Below are positions 1 to 10,937 of a stretch of 64,000 nt of DNA, piece by piece. Source of the DNA: Lepidodermella squamata (taxonomy: Eukaryota > Gastrotricha); NCBI GenBank assembly GCA_047495785.1, contig JBLDXI010000015.1, forward strand, positions 1,178,001 to 1,242,000. The letters run 5' to 3'. The notes beneath the pieces were generated by a model. The model made no database searches. It was not told the DNA's origin and saw only the letters and a program-made list of their open reading frames with translations. A program made the translations under genes and the position numbers. Within the stretch, counting starts at the first letter, position 1. Each line of letters starts with the position of its first letter.

Positions 1-1724
1 GTGTCTTCTTCAATTTCAGCTACGTCACAATGCTCGTAAGTCTTCTATTTCGTTAAGCATTCCGCATTCGGCTGAAAGATGATGCATTCGTCATTTCGTT
101 AGTGTTGAAATTTTGCGGGACTGGAAGATTTTTCAAACCCCCCAATAACACATTTTGTAGAGGCTATCGATTTTTTACTCATGTTTTTCAAGGCTCCTCC
201 GCTTTTATTTCTAGTTTTTCATCATTCTTTCATGCTTCCTCTAAATTAGGCCGATATATCCAGTGAAATACTACTTACAGCCTTGAAAACTTGATTTCTT
301 CATGAACCGTTTGGATCTAAAAAATTCTATGTTTTCTGGATGGCCGAAATCTGGGGCCAAATCAAGGTTGAAACTTCATGCTAATTCGCAGCTGGTAATG
401 AGTGCGAGCATTGCAAAGCAAAAACTTGGAAACAGAAAAACTGGGTTGCATTTAGGAGCAATGGTTGTTGACCGATGACAAAAGTTTAAATAAATTTACG
501 TGTGCTCAACAGAAATTAGATCTACCTAAAGCGGACGGCGGGTTTACTGGAAAGGTTAAAATTTAGTGGGTGCTTCAAGAGTGCATTATCGGAACCTTGC
601 TAGAACTTGCTAGAGTAGAGCGTAGAGAAGATAAAATGCAGGAACAGCTGAAAAATTTGCATAAACTTGACGTGAAGCCTAGAATTATTGTAAACCGAGA
701 TAAAATGGCAAAATCGCCAAAATTGCGTAAAGTATCACTGCCAACTTTAAGCTGCCTGTTTTGATTCCCGAAGAATCCTCTCCAGCGACCAGCGCCCTAT
801 TCCCTATTACATTACAAATTCTTCACTAAGGGATTCATGTTACGTCGATTGCACATTCAATTTTTGATTTTTCTATGTTTTTCGTTTCCTCTAGACATTT
901 TGGATCATTTCGACTTTCAGCCTTCTATTGCTTGCTCTCGACTGCTTCTTCGCTACTCGCTTCGTTTTCCTGTACGACAAACCACGAACGCTAACAACGT
1001 TCAAAATCGTAGTCACCGGGCTATGGCTCATAGCACTAGGCTTTTCAATTCTTTCTGTAGAACTGCAACTCGAAGTTTTCGCTGCCTTTCATTACTTCAT
1101 AGTCGGCCTTCTCGGAGCTGTTCTCCTAGCTATCGCAGCGCTTTCATTAGATGCATTCCTTCTCACTGAACGGATTAGGTAAGTTTGAGAAACGGCGAAA
1201 TATTGAATAATTTTACGTTATTTTCAGACATGAAACTGCAATGGTGAGTAAAAGATGGGAGAATGTCACTTCGACTCGTAGAAAATCGCTATGGACCATC
1301 ATTATAATGATGGGAAGTTCATTATTCTGCTGGTGCCCCTACATCGTCTACTTCGTAGTTGACGAATTCAAACTCATGGACGATTACATGCAGCAATACA
1401 TACTGTAAGGCATCTCAGTGATTGAATGATAAATTTCCAAATGTTTCCTCTTTCAGTTTGATCGCCTGCGTTCTGATTTTTCAAACGAACGCTCTAATCA
1501 ACCCCGTAGTTTACTCGCTGAGATTCGGCGACGTTCGGGCTCAATTACGGCGTGAATTAGTCCGTCAAGAATGTTTAAAGCCCATTGGACGGATGTTTCG
1601 CGTTCGAGCTGGCAGTTTCGGCCGTGATTTTTCTGAAGCGTCTTTCGAGTTGGTTCGAGTGAGAAATAGAATAAGCTCATTTGCTTTACCACAGCAAGCA
1701 ACATTAGTGCCGGCTGAAGGCTGA
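1..1724 (+). CDS. Class A-like GPCR, 5' end outside window (family A, copy 1)
   Basis: This is a rhodopsin-like seven-transmembrane receptor of the plasma membrane; the ligand is unknown. The visible exons are about 3-35, 895-1178, 1228-1404 and 1457-1724, joined by GT-AG introns of 859, 49 and 52 bp and open in one frame (about 253 residues seen). They cover TM3 to the tail: a TM3 end with LALDCFFATRF, a TM6 with FCWCP, and TM7 with NPVVY followed by LRFGDVRAQLRRE, the usual NPxxY and helix-8 region. TM1, TM2 and the start codon lie left of the window. Exon phases match the paralogues at 2.1-3.6 kb and 20.0-21.5 kb. The DRY arginine is replaced by Cys (D-C-F). An AATAAA signal begins at 1729, five bases after the stop. 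The 859-bp intron is far longer than its counterparts. Confidence 0.82.
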
Positions 1725-2146
1725 GTATAATAAAGAATTTGCTACGAAACGGGGTCGATTGTTGTTTTTAGGCTCTATTCATAGCTTTTTGAAACAAAAG
1801 CACGTGAAAAAAACGGATTATTTTAAAAGCCTATGTGCGCCCCCCGCCGAGATTTAACTGCTGCTAAAAAATCAGAGATTAATAATTTATCACAGACTAG
1901 CACGCAAAACATATTTGAAACCACCTGCTCTGAGTAAATATTCGCTACTGTGCTGTGAAAAAGCCCTCAATATTTATTCTACGAATCCTTTTTTATAAAA
2001 GCGTCGCTCTAAATAATTTGCGTGATGTTATTTTTTATCCAGGCATCACGATACATATAATTTTTGTCTATATTATCTAGGCAATAGTCATCGCAGTTTC
2101 GTCTCCGGATAACACATGAGTTCAGAACTTGACTATATAATCTTCA
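1725..2146. other. Intergenic spacer between GPCR copies 1 and 2
   Basis: It holds the AATAAA signal at 1729-1734 and then AT-rich sequence that presumably carries the promoter of the next receptor. I see no open frame of note, repeat or RNA gene. Confidence 0.5.
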
Positions 2147-3556
2147 ATGTCAGCAGCAACAAGAAATGCCTCTAATGCTGTAGATTTCGCAATAGCTGCA
2201 TGCAGGCGGGCTCTTCTTGCTGGCCAGAATGGGCCAGCATCTAATTTTACCACAAATTTCGACGACGATGACTTTCTATCACTTTGCAGCTGGGAGACAA
2301 TTCAATGTTCGCTGAGTCCTGACGGGAAATGTGGCGATGATAGTGGGGAGGAAGCCCAGTGGCATATTTTCCTCATTTACCTACCCATCGGGCTGTTGCT
2401 CTTCCTTCTCAGCTTATTTCTCAACGTAATATCTATAATTCTAGTCGTTAGGATTCGGAAAACACTTCCGGTTAGTTTGAAGTTGTGACATGGGTCAAAA
2501 TACCTAATTCTCTGTTAACAGCGTCATGCCTTCTTGATCAGCATGTCGATTTCTGACCCAATTCTAAGTTTTCTAGCCGTAACTCAACGTTGCTCGGACT
2601 TCTTACCCGATGGTGCGGCCAAAACGTTCATTGATAAGTATGGCAACGTACTCATGATGGTAAGCCGATGCTCCCCCATTGAAAACTTATCAATTGAATT
2701 ATTTATTTCGCAGACCACATGGTTCATCTCAACATTCAGCCTTTTACTGCTGGCGTTAGACTGCTTCTTCGCGACCCGTTTTGTCTTCACCTACAGCAAG
2801 AAGAGGACATTAATCCTGGTTCGCCTATTCGTTGTAGCGTCATGGACCGTAGCCACAGCTCTATCAGCAATTCTAGTCGTTTTCGACTGGGACTATTCCC
2901 AAATCATTCAATACTCAATCATCAGTCTGCTAATTGCAATACTCATTTCACTGGCTGTTCTGTCGATCGATGCTTTTGTTTTAACTGAAAGGATCAGGCA
3001 ACAGAGGCATGTTTTGGCTGATTCGGCAAGATCGCATGGCTGGAGAAGTCGTGTTAAATCCCTTCTCACAATTTCGATTCTTGTCGGAAGTTCTTATTTC
3101 TGCTGGTTACCATTTGTCGTACTTTTCTTCGTCCAAACTACTGACCCGCTTACCGACGGGAATCTTCTTTACATTCTGTAAGTTGGGATTTACGAATTAA
3201 TATAAAATTTTAATGAATTTTAAACGTGTTTTAGGGCCATAGTTTGCATCACATGCTTCCAGCTCAATGCAATTGTCAACCCTATTGTATACTCACTAAG
3301 ATTCGGTGATGTTCGCGCCCGGTTGCGATACGAGATGATTAAGAATCGTTATTTACGCCCAATCGGGCGATTTGTCCGTAAAAATAGTGCTGCTTCACTG
3401 AGTGGGATGAACGGTGAAGCTTCAGCTATGCTGCGTCGCTCGAGGAGTACGCATTGCCCGGTTGTTAGACGGTCTTTCCAAGCTGATTTCGATCTAGAAC
3501 TCAGGCGCCATTCAAGCCCGGTTATTCGCTCGAAACGCTTCTCAGTTGCTGTTTGA
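2147..3556 (+). CDS. Class A-like GPCR (family A, copy 2), complete
   Basis: A full-length rhodopsin-like receptor of about 415 residues in four exons: 2147-2470, 2522-2659, 2714-3177 and 3235-3556, with GT-AG introns of 51, 54 and 57 bp. The acidic extracellular N-terminus (DDDD run, several Cys, N-glycosylation sequons) is followed by TM1 with LFLNVIS (Asn1.50), TM2 with SISDPI (Asp2.50), TM3 ending LALDCFF, TM4 with a Trp, TM6 with FCWLP and TM7 with NPIVY, then LRFGDVRARLR as helix 8. The DRY motif reads D-C-F, so the G-protein-contacting Arg3.50 is missing, as in the other two copies. Unlike copy 1, there is no intron after the TM5 ERIR motif. An AATAAA lies at 3572. The start is the first ATG of the open frame. 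Ligand and coupling are unknown; a chemosensory or peptide receptor is possible. Confidence 0.85.
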
Positions 3557-4005
3557 TTACTCTGTGTATAAAATAAAATGGATTTAAACTATAGTTCTAA
3601 ATTATAGGCTAAGGAAAAGTGATCTTCCCAGAATAAATTCGAGATTTCAGACCAATAGAGATAACGAGGATTTTCGGCTATCCTCAATTTCAAGTTGAGT
3701 AAAAATTAAGCTGTTGAATAAGTGCTGGGCTAAATCGTGCCGTGCATCAATCATTCAGGCGTCAAATTTGTTTCTAAATTATGGGCATCGCCCACCGTTT
3801 CAATGAGTTATTGAACCTCCCAAAACATGTTAAATTAGGTCGGGCAGAGCTTCCTTCTCGTGCTTGTCCATCGTAATTAGCTAATTAACTTCAATGACGC
3901 GATTGGCAGATGAACCGCATTATTCACATTGCACGCATTTTTTCCAGGTACCTATTCAGTTAAAAGTCATCTTTTGTATTTTCCAGATCGATTCTCAGCT
4001 GTATA
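3557..4005. other. Intergenic spacer
   Basis: It contains the AATAAA at 3572-3577 of the upstream receptor and AT-rich DNA. A TTTCCAG at 3981-3987 precedes the possible mini-exon of the next gene. Nothing else is recognised. Confidence 0.45.
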
Positions 4006-5600
4006 ATGAATTTGAGGTAAGAATCACCATTCGGCTATAATTTCCCATTCCAAGTAAGGAAGGAATAACTTTCTACAACTTTTTACGCTGAATACGATGG
4101 CGCGGAGCATTCAGGGAAAAAGTTGAGTAGACGGCACATTTGGCACGTCCAAAATTACCTACTTTTTGGGAATATCCGAAATCTAAAAAATCAAAAACTT
4201 ACGATTCTCGGCGGGGACTATGCGTTTATACTGGGAACATTGAGATCTACCTCTGGTGAAAATATTCCGCAAGGAAAAGTTAAGGAGAACTTGAATACCG
4301 TTTCTCTGATTTTGAGTGGATTTTATGTTTTTAATTATTTTTAGCTTGAATTGATGAATGGTTTTTCAGCTCGATGAATGGAACAAGCAATCAAGTTAAC
4401 GTTTCTTACCTCACAGCGACGATTATCAACGGTGCTTGGTTGAATGTCGACATACCAGAACGAGGCTTTGGTCGCGCCAAGCCATACTTTGTCGCTCATT
4501 ATCACGACGTTACCTCGACAAGTATTGCAGATCGGCTCGGATGGGCCGTTGCTTGCTCTGTTATGTCGTGCTTCACTTTGATTGCTTCAGCCGTCAATAT
4601 TTATGCCTACATTCGTCGTGGAGTGAAGCAAGACTTCCTCATGCTAACGTGCTTCGCCCATGCGAGAAATATCATTTTCCAAGTCTGCTACTGCTTTGGC
4701 TTATTTACTGTCCTGCAAACTGGTTGGTGGGAGTCGACGACTGCCTCGTGTTCAATCACGTACTGGCTGGCTGGGGTTTCGGTGGATTTGGCCTAGTCAT
4801 TGAAGCATTAATTTCATACGAAAGACGACTTTGCATCTTGTCGCAAACTATCAATTACAAACCGAGTTCCATCAAGGTGGTTTTGCCGTTTTTTTTATTA
4901 AGTTTCGAAGAATTTTTCGTTGCAGATAGCAGCTGTCAGCCTAATTCTTCTGATCACTTGTCTCACCTTGACTGCTGGTTTAACATGGTGGCCATGGAAT
5001 ACCTTCACCACTCAGTGGGTGATAATTGAAGGAGTTAATAACAATCACCCTGTTCCCATTTGCGGCGATTGGTATTATAGTATTTATCACGATTTCGACA
5101 CAACATTCTTAGTCCTACTCTACTACGCCGTATTATTTGGTGGCTCGTCCATATCTCTTGGCGTTAATTATTGGAAAATTTTCAAAACAATTGATAATCT
5201 GAAAAAAGCTCGCGGTAGGACAACTCAGCAAGGAACAGCCGATGCCATTATGTCCATTGAGTCTAGCTTTTCAACTCACTCTCGGCCCATCGTTGTCGCA
5301 GAATGGCAGCGTAAGGAAATCTATCTTGTCAAAATTTCACTGTTATGCTACCTCGTATTCATCATCAGCTACATTCCGGGATTCGTCTCGATTTTTGAAT
5401 TGTGCACCTGGGCGCTTGGATCAACGTCGGTTGAACAAGCTTGGGTCAGGAAATTTTCGTTGTTCACTATGTTTACTGGCATGTTTCTAAATGCTGTCCT
5501 GCAATGTGTCACGCCGTCTCTCGTCGAGGCAGTTTTCGAGAAAATATCAAAATTAAGATTTAGATCATCACGAGTCCTATCTATCGCTTTAAAGATATGA
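4006..5600 (+). pseudogene. Seven-TM receptor (family B, copy 1) with a 1-base frameshift
   Basis: A 7TM receptor paralogous to 5806-7188. The main exon is 4374-4876 (acceptor TTTTTCAG at 4362-4369) and the second is 4926-5600, with a 49-bp intron at the same site as the sister gene. An 11-base first coding exon at 4006-4016 (ATG, donor GTAAGA) would splice in frame to give MNLSSMNGTS; otherwise translation starts at 4374. TM1 has AVNIYAY; the TM3 end reads SYERRLC, an E-R-R version of DRY; ECL2 has the conserved Cys; TM7 has NAVLQCVTP instead of NPxxY. Near 4765-4775, within a GGGG run, one base is missing relative to the sister gene, so the frame stops at 4796 while homology continues one frame over. 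This is either a young pseudogene or an assembly error; the second exon is undamaged. Confidence 0.72.
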
Positions 5601-5805
5601 AAACTGAGTCGAGCGGGATCGATGACGTCATACGCGATGCTCTCATGTTGTATGCTATCAAGTAAAATTTGGCTGATTACTTTCCTTGAACGATTTAGCG
5701 AGAGACAGTCAATCTTTCTTACTTTCTCACGCAATAACTCATAATAAATAATTAGAAACATGATAATACGAAACATCCATTGAAATTTGTCACATTCTGT
5801 ATCGA

Positions 5806-7188
5806 ATGAAAATCTTTGCTTATTCAGAGTTAGTGACCATGAACATATCACATTATTTAAAAGAGAATAGTAGTACTGGCCATAAGTACCCTGTTGCTCA
5901 GGTGTTTAACGGTGCTTGGCTGAATGTCGATTTGCCTGATAGAGGATTCGGTCGGGCACGGCCGTACTACGTGGCCTTTTACCATGACTTGACTTCAACA
6001 TCGGCTGGGGATCGTTTAGGCTGGACTGTAGCCTCTTTAGTCATGGCTTGCTTCGCTGTTATCGCATCGATCGCAAATATTTACGTCTACATTCGCCGTG
6101 GCGTGAAGAGAGATTTCCTAATGCTGACTTGCTTCAGCATCGCTCGCAGTTTGACCTTCGTGATCTGTTACAGCTATGGCATGCTGATCACACTGGAAAC
6201 TGGCTGGTGGGAGTCGACCACGAATACCTGCACAACTTTGTTCTGGCTCGATTGGTCCATGGGCGGTTTCGGATTGGTCATCGAAGCCTCGATTTCCTAC
6301 GAACGCAGACTTTGCATTACCTCAAATTCGATCAACTACAAGCCAAGCACTTTGAAGGTAGATTTCGAGGCAACTCTTTGTGGGTGTGCTAATTTCAGAA
6401 TTAAATCACTAAATTAACTATATAATATTTTCCCCAAGAATCCATTCCTATTATATTATAAATTGTGTTACATTAAGTGTTGGATGTGACCATTTTTTAT
6501 TTTTGCGTCTTCCTTAAACTTTTTTTAGATCGCTGGGCTAAACGTTCTACTTCTAATTGCCTGTTTGGTTATGACAGGCAGTTTTATTTGGTGGCCATGG
6601 AACTCGATGACAGCCAAGTCGGTGATAATTGAAGGTGTTAACAATAACCAACCGGTGAAAATCTGCGGAAATTGGGATTACAGTATCTACGGTGATCTCG
6701 ACACTGAGTTTTGTTCGGTCATCTACTATAACATAGTTTTCATCGGATCTTCAGTCTACTTAGCTAACAACTACTGGAAAATCTTCAAACTCATTGGCAA
6801 TTTGAAGAGCAGTGGAACGAGCATCGAAACAGTGATGTATAAAATCCCGTCGATCCGCTCCAAGTCAAATTTAGCTGAATGGCAACGTAGAGAAGTATAT
6901 CTGGTCAAAATATCTGTCTTCAGGTTCGTTCTCTTCGTAACCAGCTACATTCCAGGCTTTCTCTCAGCAATAATCGTCTGTGCATGGTCACAAGGTGCTT
7001 GGGCAATTGAACCTGCCTGGCTCAGGAAATTTGCAGTTTTCCTCATTATTTCTGAGATGTTTCTCAACGCCTCGCTTCAATGTGCGACCCCGTCCACAAT
7101 CGAAGGTGTGCTGGATAAGACTTTTGACGCGAAGAGAAGGCTTATTAACTGGTGCAAACGTCTTCAATCACGCGTGATGGCACTGTGA
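5806..7188 (+). CDS. Seven-TM receptor (family B, copy 2), intact
   Basis: An intact sister of the preceding receptor. The exons are 5806-6357 and 6529-7188, with a 171-bp GT-AG intron (donor GTAGAT, acceptor TTTTTTAG). It gives 403 residues from 5806, or 392 if translation starts at the ATG at 5839, which aligns better with the sister gene and follows an acceptor-like TTATTCAG. The extracellular start carries N-glycosylation sequons and the shared NGAWLNVD block. TM1 has SIANIYVYI, the TM3 end has SYERRLC (E-R-R for DRY), TM4 leads into IWWPWNS, and TM6 has TSYIPGF. TM7 has NASLQCATP in place of NPxxY. The TM2 position usually occupied by Asp is not acidic. It is a plasma-membrane receptor with unknown ligand. 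It may be a divergent class A group; assignment to a named family is not possible by eye. Confidence 0.78.
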
Positions 7189-8843
7189 AGTAAAAAGTAG
7201 TTTATGTTTAGTACTCTCATAACAATGGACAAGGGACCAATAGGTTATCAACGCCAAGCCGAATCTAATTATGTTGTAAACTCAAAGTCCCAATCATTGC
7301 GTAGGAAGTACAAGGAATCGCATCGGTGAATATGAGTTTTGCCCAGCATCCTCAATACAATATCATATGAGTTGAGCTGAAATAAGACGTCCGACATCAC
7401 TGAATGTCACGTGTGCTTACGTTTTGGCGACACTGAAGATTGAATGAAGACATTTCCCAATAAATCTTGATATGTTAAACATTTCTTTTTTGAGGACACT
7501 GGATTAAGTTGTCGTCATTCGGGTGCAAATAGCGACATTCATTCATTCATTTCACGTATTTAACAAGGTTATCGTTACAATGTACAGTACAGCGTGCAGC
7601 TCATAGAGCTAAAAACAGGAGACTAATGTCATCAATCTCGAATTAACGAGAAGGATCAATATAGCGCAACTGATTTATGACATGCTCAGGCCAGGCACCA
7701 TCGCGTATGCATTTTTCCGGTACTTTCCGAAAGCCTCTCTCAGTAGAATAAAGAATATAGAATTGAACATACAGAAAAAACTTATTACAACTCTCAGCCC
7801 TTCGCCTTTCTTATCCCTGAACACATCGAAGACCATTCTTATCTGTTATGAAGATCCCGAAAAGATGATGGTTAATAAATTAGTAATTTCTCATATTTTC
7901 ACTTTACTTCTCAGATTTTTGCATTATGTGCTATTAGAATTAAGGAGTCGCATCGGTGGATATGATGTGCTATTTATGTTGGACTTGAAGCGTCTTTAGA
8001 GCAAGCCTCGAGATCCATGAGCATCTCTCCGAAGGTTTATTTTTCGGTAATGTGTCGGCAATGATGAGCTCTAAAACAAACTATCATCCGTTTCATTCTA
8101 TGTCTGTTCATTGTCGAGGATTAACCTTTCGCCGAGACGGGAATAGCTAATTTTGCACTCATGTTTTTATGTATTACGGGCTTCGGATCGGTTTTAAGTT
8201 TTAAATATTGTTGAGCATAATCAATGGCAAGCGTATCGAGCTTAGCTAGCGCTATTTTTTAGGATAACGAATGTGAAAAGGTCCGGGATTCACTCACATT
8301 TGAATACAATTAGCCAGAGATAGCGATGGTCCATGCCCAGGCGCCCTGTCTTTGAAGGGCAGGGGCCATACTCCAGCCTCCAGCTCATTCGCCACTTATT
8401 TATTTACTGTATAACGGTTCTCCGTTCGAAAACTGTAACGGAGAACGATTTAGCGCCCTCACTTTTCGGTTCAAGTGTGGGTGCTAATAGGCGCGTAACA
8501 GATAACGTATAAAAGATGATAGCTTGGTCTGAAAACCGGCGACACTTTTTATGAAGAGCTACCTTTGACATTTACTGATGATGGACACTGAGTGTGCAAA
8601 TAAAATTACACACATCCACCTCACGCACTTGGTTCATATAATAACGAACAATTCGCCGCTAGTCAAATCTTCGCTAAAATTGATGCCAACATTGAAGTAC
8701 GAAGTACGAAACTTAGATTTATCTATGAATTTGAATTTACTAAAATTAATATACCCCGGTTTTCTACCCCGCGAACACCCGCCTTCGTAGACTTACGGAT
8801 TTTGAGAATGGCGTGGGCATCCCGTCCTCACGTCCAGGATCGT
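7189..8843. other. Gene-poor spacer downstream of the 7TM pair
   Basis: No convincing gene. Short open frames (for example 7682-7999 and 8578-8790) lack recognisable domains. Two items stand out: a hairpin at about 8414-8446 (GTTCTCCGTT against AACGGAGAAC), and a 26-base sequence at about 7312 that recurs imperfectly at about 7944 (shared core TCGCATCGGTG). Confidence 0.4.
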
Positions 8844-9176
8844 CTCGCTCCCTTCAACTGGAAGACCCGGCTCTTCTCGATCTCCTCGATCTAATGCGGG
8901 TTTTTTCGGTAAACACTTTTCACTGACAATTCGATTACATTCGGATGGGCACATTTCCAGGCTCGCCTATGTTTCGTCCGTGCGCGCTCTCCTATTGGCT
9001 GGCTTGTCTGCACGCCCTGTTGCGCAATCGGTAGCGCGCGCGGACGAGCCTGGAAATGTGCCCATCCGAATGTAACCGAATTGTCAGTGAAAAGCGTTGA
9101 CAGGTCATTTACCGAAAAAACCCGCATTAGATCGAGGAGATCGAGAAGAGTCGGGGTTTCAGTTGAAGGGAGCGAG
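8844..9176. mobile_element. Foldback (long inverted repeat) element
   Basis: The two halves are near-perfect reverse complements with arms of about 140-150 bp. The left arm begins CTCGCTCCCTTCAACTG at 8844 and the right arm ends with its complement at 9176; shared blocks include TAATGCGGGTTTTTTCGGTA and TTCGGATGGGCACATTTCC. The right arm has about 14 extra bases (near 9096-9109) that the left lacks. There is no coding capacity, which is typical of a MITE or foldback transposon. A further fragment of the arm recurs at 10228-10287. Confidence 0.75.
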
Positions 9177-9229
9177 ATTTGAAAAAACCATTAAATTATT
9201 TCACCAAGTAACCCTTTAAACTCGGGTGC

Positions 9230-9835
9230 GTGCGAATGACACTCTATAAACGGTAAAACTGCTACTAAAACAGACACAAAATCTGCTATTATTTCGCGCG
9301 AAGTGCTACTAAATCTGTCTAAGTGCGCATAAAACGATAAGTGTGTTGATAAAGCAGGTAATATGACACTAAATGTGGAGAAGTGCCACTATTTTGACAA
9401 AACCGCTAGTACTTTGGGAATGTGATGGTAAATTGGAAAAATTGCTATATAAAAGAGATATCTTAATCGTGGTGATTGGCATGGAAATGACTGCCGCATA
9501 CACGAATGCCTTGACTTTTCTGTTCTCGAATCTAAGAAGGCTAGTTTTGACCAATCATTGCAAGTTTTAGCCGATAGCCCCATCCATTTCGAAAAAACTT
9601 TCGTTTTGAAAATCGATTATTGGTGTCGATATTAGTTCTACAGGCTGAACCATAATTCGTAAAGCCAACTAAAATAATTACAACTTTCATTCACCAAGTT
9701 TTTCAGCATAGTAGCGCATTTCTCAAACTAGTAGCAAATTGCGCGAATTAGTAGCAATTTACACGATTTAAGCAGTTTACCTAATTTAGTAGCACTTTTA
9801 CCCATTTTAGTAGCGCATTTATTTTCACTCTTTAA
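9230..9835. repeat. Inverted-repeat region with arms made of short GCTACT/AGTAGC units
   Basis: The left part (about 9245-9400) contains several degenerate units around GCTACTAAA or GTGCTACT; the right part (about 9700-9815) contains the same units inverted (TAGTAGCAAATT, TAGTAGCACTTTT, TAGTAGCGCATTT). CTTTAAACTCG occurs at both flanks (about 9210 and 9832). Arms built of short tandem units are characteristic of Foldback-type transposons. The middle has no recognisable coding sequence. Confidence 0.5.
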
Positions 9836-9904
9836 ACTCGTGTGGACTCAGACTGTGGGCGCGCGCGCGCGCAGTTCAACTTCTTGTTTTGCCGCGCGGA
9901 TAAA

Positions 9905-10210
9905 TCTCAAAGGTCACTTTTCGAAATTGTTGTCGGTTTTTAGACTAAAATAAAATTTGAGCGATTCTCCGTCGATTGAATAGGTATGCGGTCTCGTTCG
10001 AAAAAATTGAAGGGAAAATTTGTTACGTGCACTCAAACTTTGCTGTCGAAATCAGCGCGCCCAAGTTGTGTGCGCGGGTTTTGAGTGCACGTAAAAAAAT
10101 TCCTTTCAATTTTTTCGAACGATAAACCCATATTCAATCGACGGAGAATCGCTCAAATTTTATTTTAGTCGAAAAGCCGACAACATTTTCGAAAAGTCAC
10201 CTTTGAAAGG
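9905..10210. mobile_element. Second foldback element
   Basis: The arms are about 140 bp in inverted orientation, sharing blocks such as GAGCGATTCTCCGTCGATTG, TTCGAAAAAATTGAA and ACGTGCACTCAAA, separated by a short GC-rich centre near 10050. It differs in sequence from the 8844-9176 element and lies between that element and the fragment at 10228-10287. There is no coding capacity. Confidence 0.72.
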
Positions 10211-10227
10211 ATACAGGTGACTTTTCG

Positions 10228-10287
10228 ACACCAATAGGAGTGCGCTCGCGGACGAAACATAGGCGGGCCTGGAAATGTACTTCGGAT
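10228..10287. repeat. Fragment of the first foldback element, inverted
   Basis: CCAATAGGAGTGCGC, GGACGAAACATAGGCG and GCCTGGAAATGT reproduce, as reverse complement, the inner left arm of the 8844-9176 element (about 8944-8997). It is probably a remnant copy or a rearrangement product. Confidence 0.6.
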
Positions 10288-10892
10288 GAGGCGTGGGATT
10301 AATCAGCTTCCTTCTTTTTTACACTCTGGTAAATTATAGGTTTATTCATAAAAACTATTTGATCAAAAAAGTTGAGTCGTTGATCTCGCAACTTTAAATT
10401 TTTTGAGATATTTTTCGTTATTCGGCAAGCATGAATTTCCGCAGCTAATTCAAGAAGACCAATATGTTAAGGCGGCTTTTGCAGTTCTAATCAAGGGTCT
10501 CCCAAGTTCTGACAATCATTCAGTAGGCGGGGTGAGCAAGGGATGAGCAAACAAACAACGCGGCGCGCAAATATTAGGCTGGTTAACGCGATAATATTTT
10601 CGCGCTTTGTTGTTAAAGCAGCAACCTCTCTCACGCGGCTATAAACAAACGACTAGTAGGTGCTGTTGAGTATGGATATCCAACCGTATGTACTTATTTG
10701 TGTTTATAGGTTAAACACCCATTCTACACTCGAAAAATCACTATTGCTTCGATATAGCAAAAATAATAAATAAATCCCCGCCTGACCGACTATTAGTCGC
10801 TGAAATGTAAACACGGTTGTTGATTTTGAAAATCACAATAATATTTTGGTGTGTGAGAGACGGAAAAAGTATAATAATTAATCGGCGATAAA
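10288..10892. other. AT-rich non-coding DNA 5' of the candidate FoxL2 promoter
   Basis: No gene recognised. It contains a CGGCTATAAAC sequence near 10636 that could be another TATA element, and GCGC-flanked AT stretches near 10560-10615. Confidence 0.4.
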
Positions 10893-10937
10893 TATAAATA
10901 AATTGCATTTGTCCACTCGTCAGTTTTCCAACTTGCG
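10893..10937 (+). promoter_or_regulatory. Candidate core promoter and short non-coding first exon, probably of the FoxL2 gene
   Basis: TATAAATA at 10893-10900 is followed 29 bases later by an arthropod-type initiator TCAGTT (10920-10925), and then by a consensus splice donor GTGAGT at 10938. That would make a leader exon of about 16 bases. It lies 5 kb upstream of the only plus-strand gene in the area. The arrangement is seen in the sequence; its assignment to FoxL2 is inference. Confidence 0.42.

Noticed and set aside
7682-7999. 105-codon plus-strand frame
   Set aside because: No recognisable domain, no paralogue, AT-rich composition like the surrounding spacer.
8891-9127. 78-codon minus-strand frame in the foldback element
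   Set aside because: It runs across both arms of a palindrome, so it reads an inverted repeat rather than a gene.
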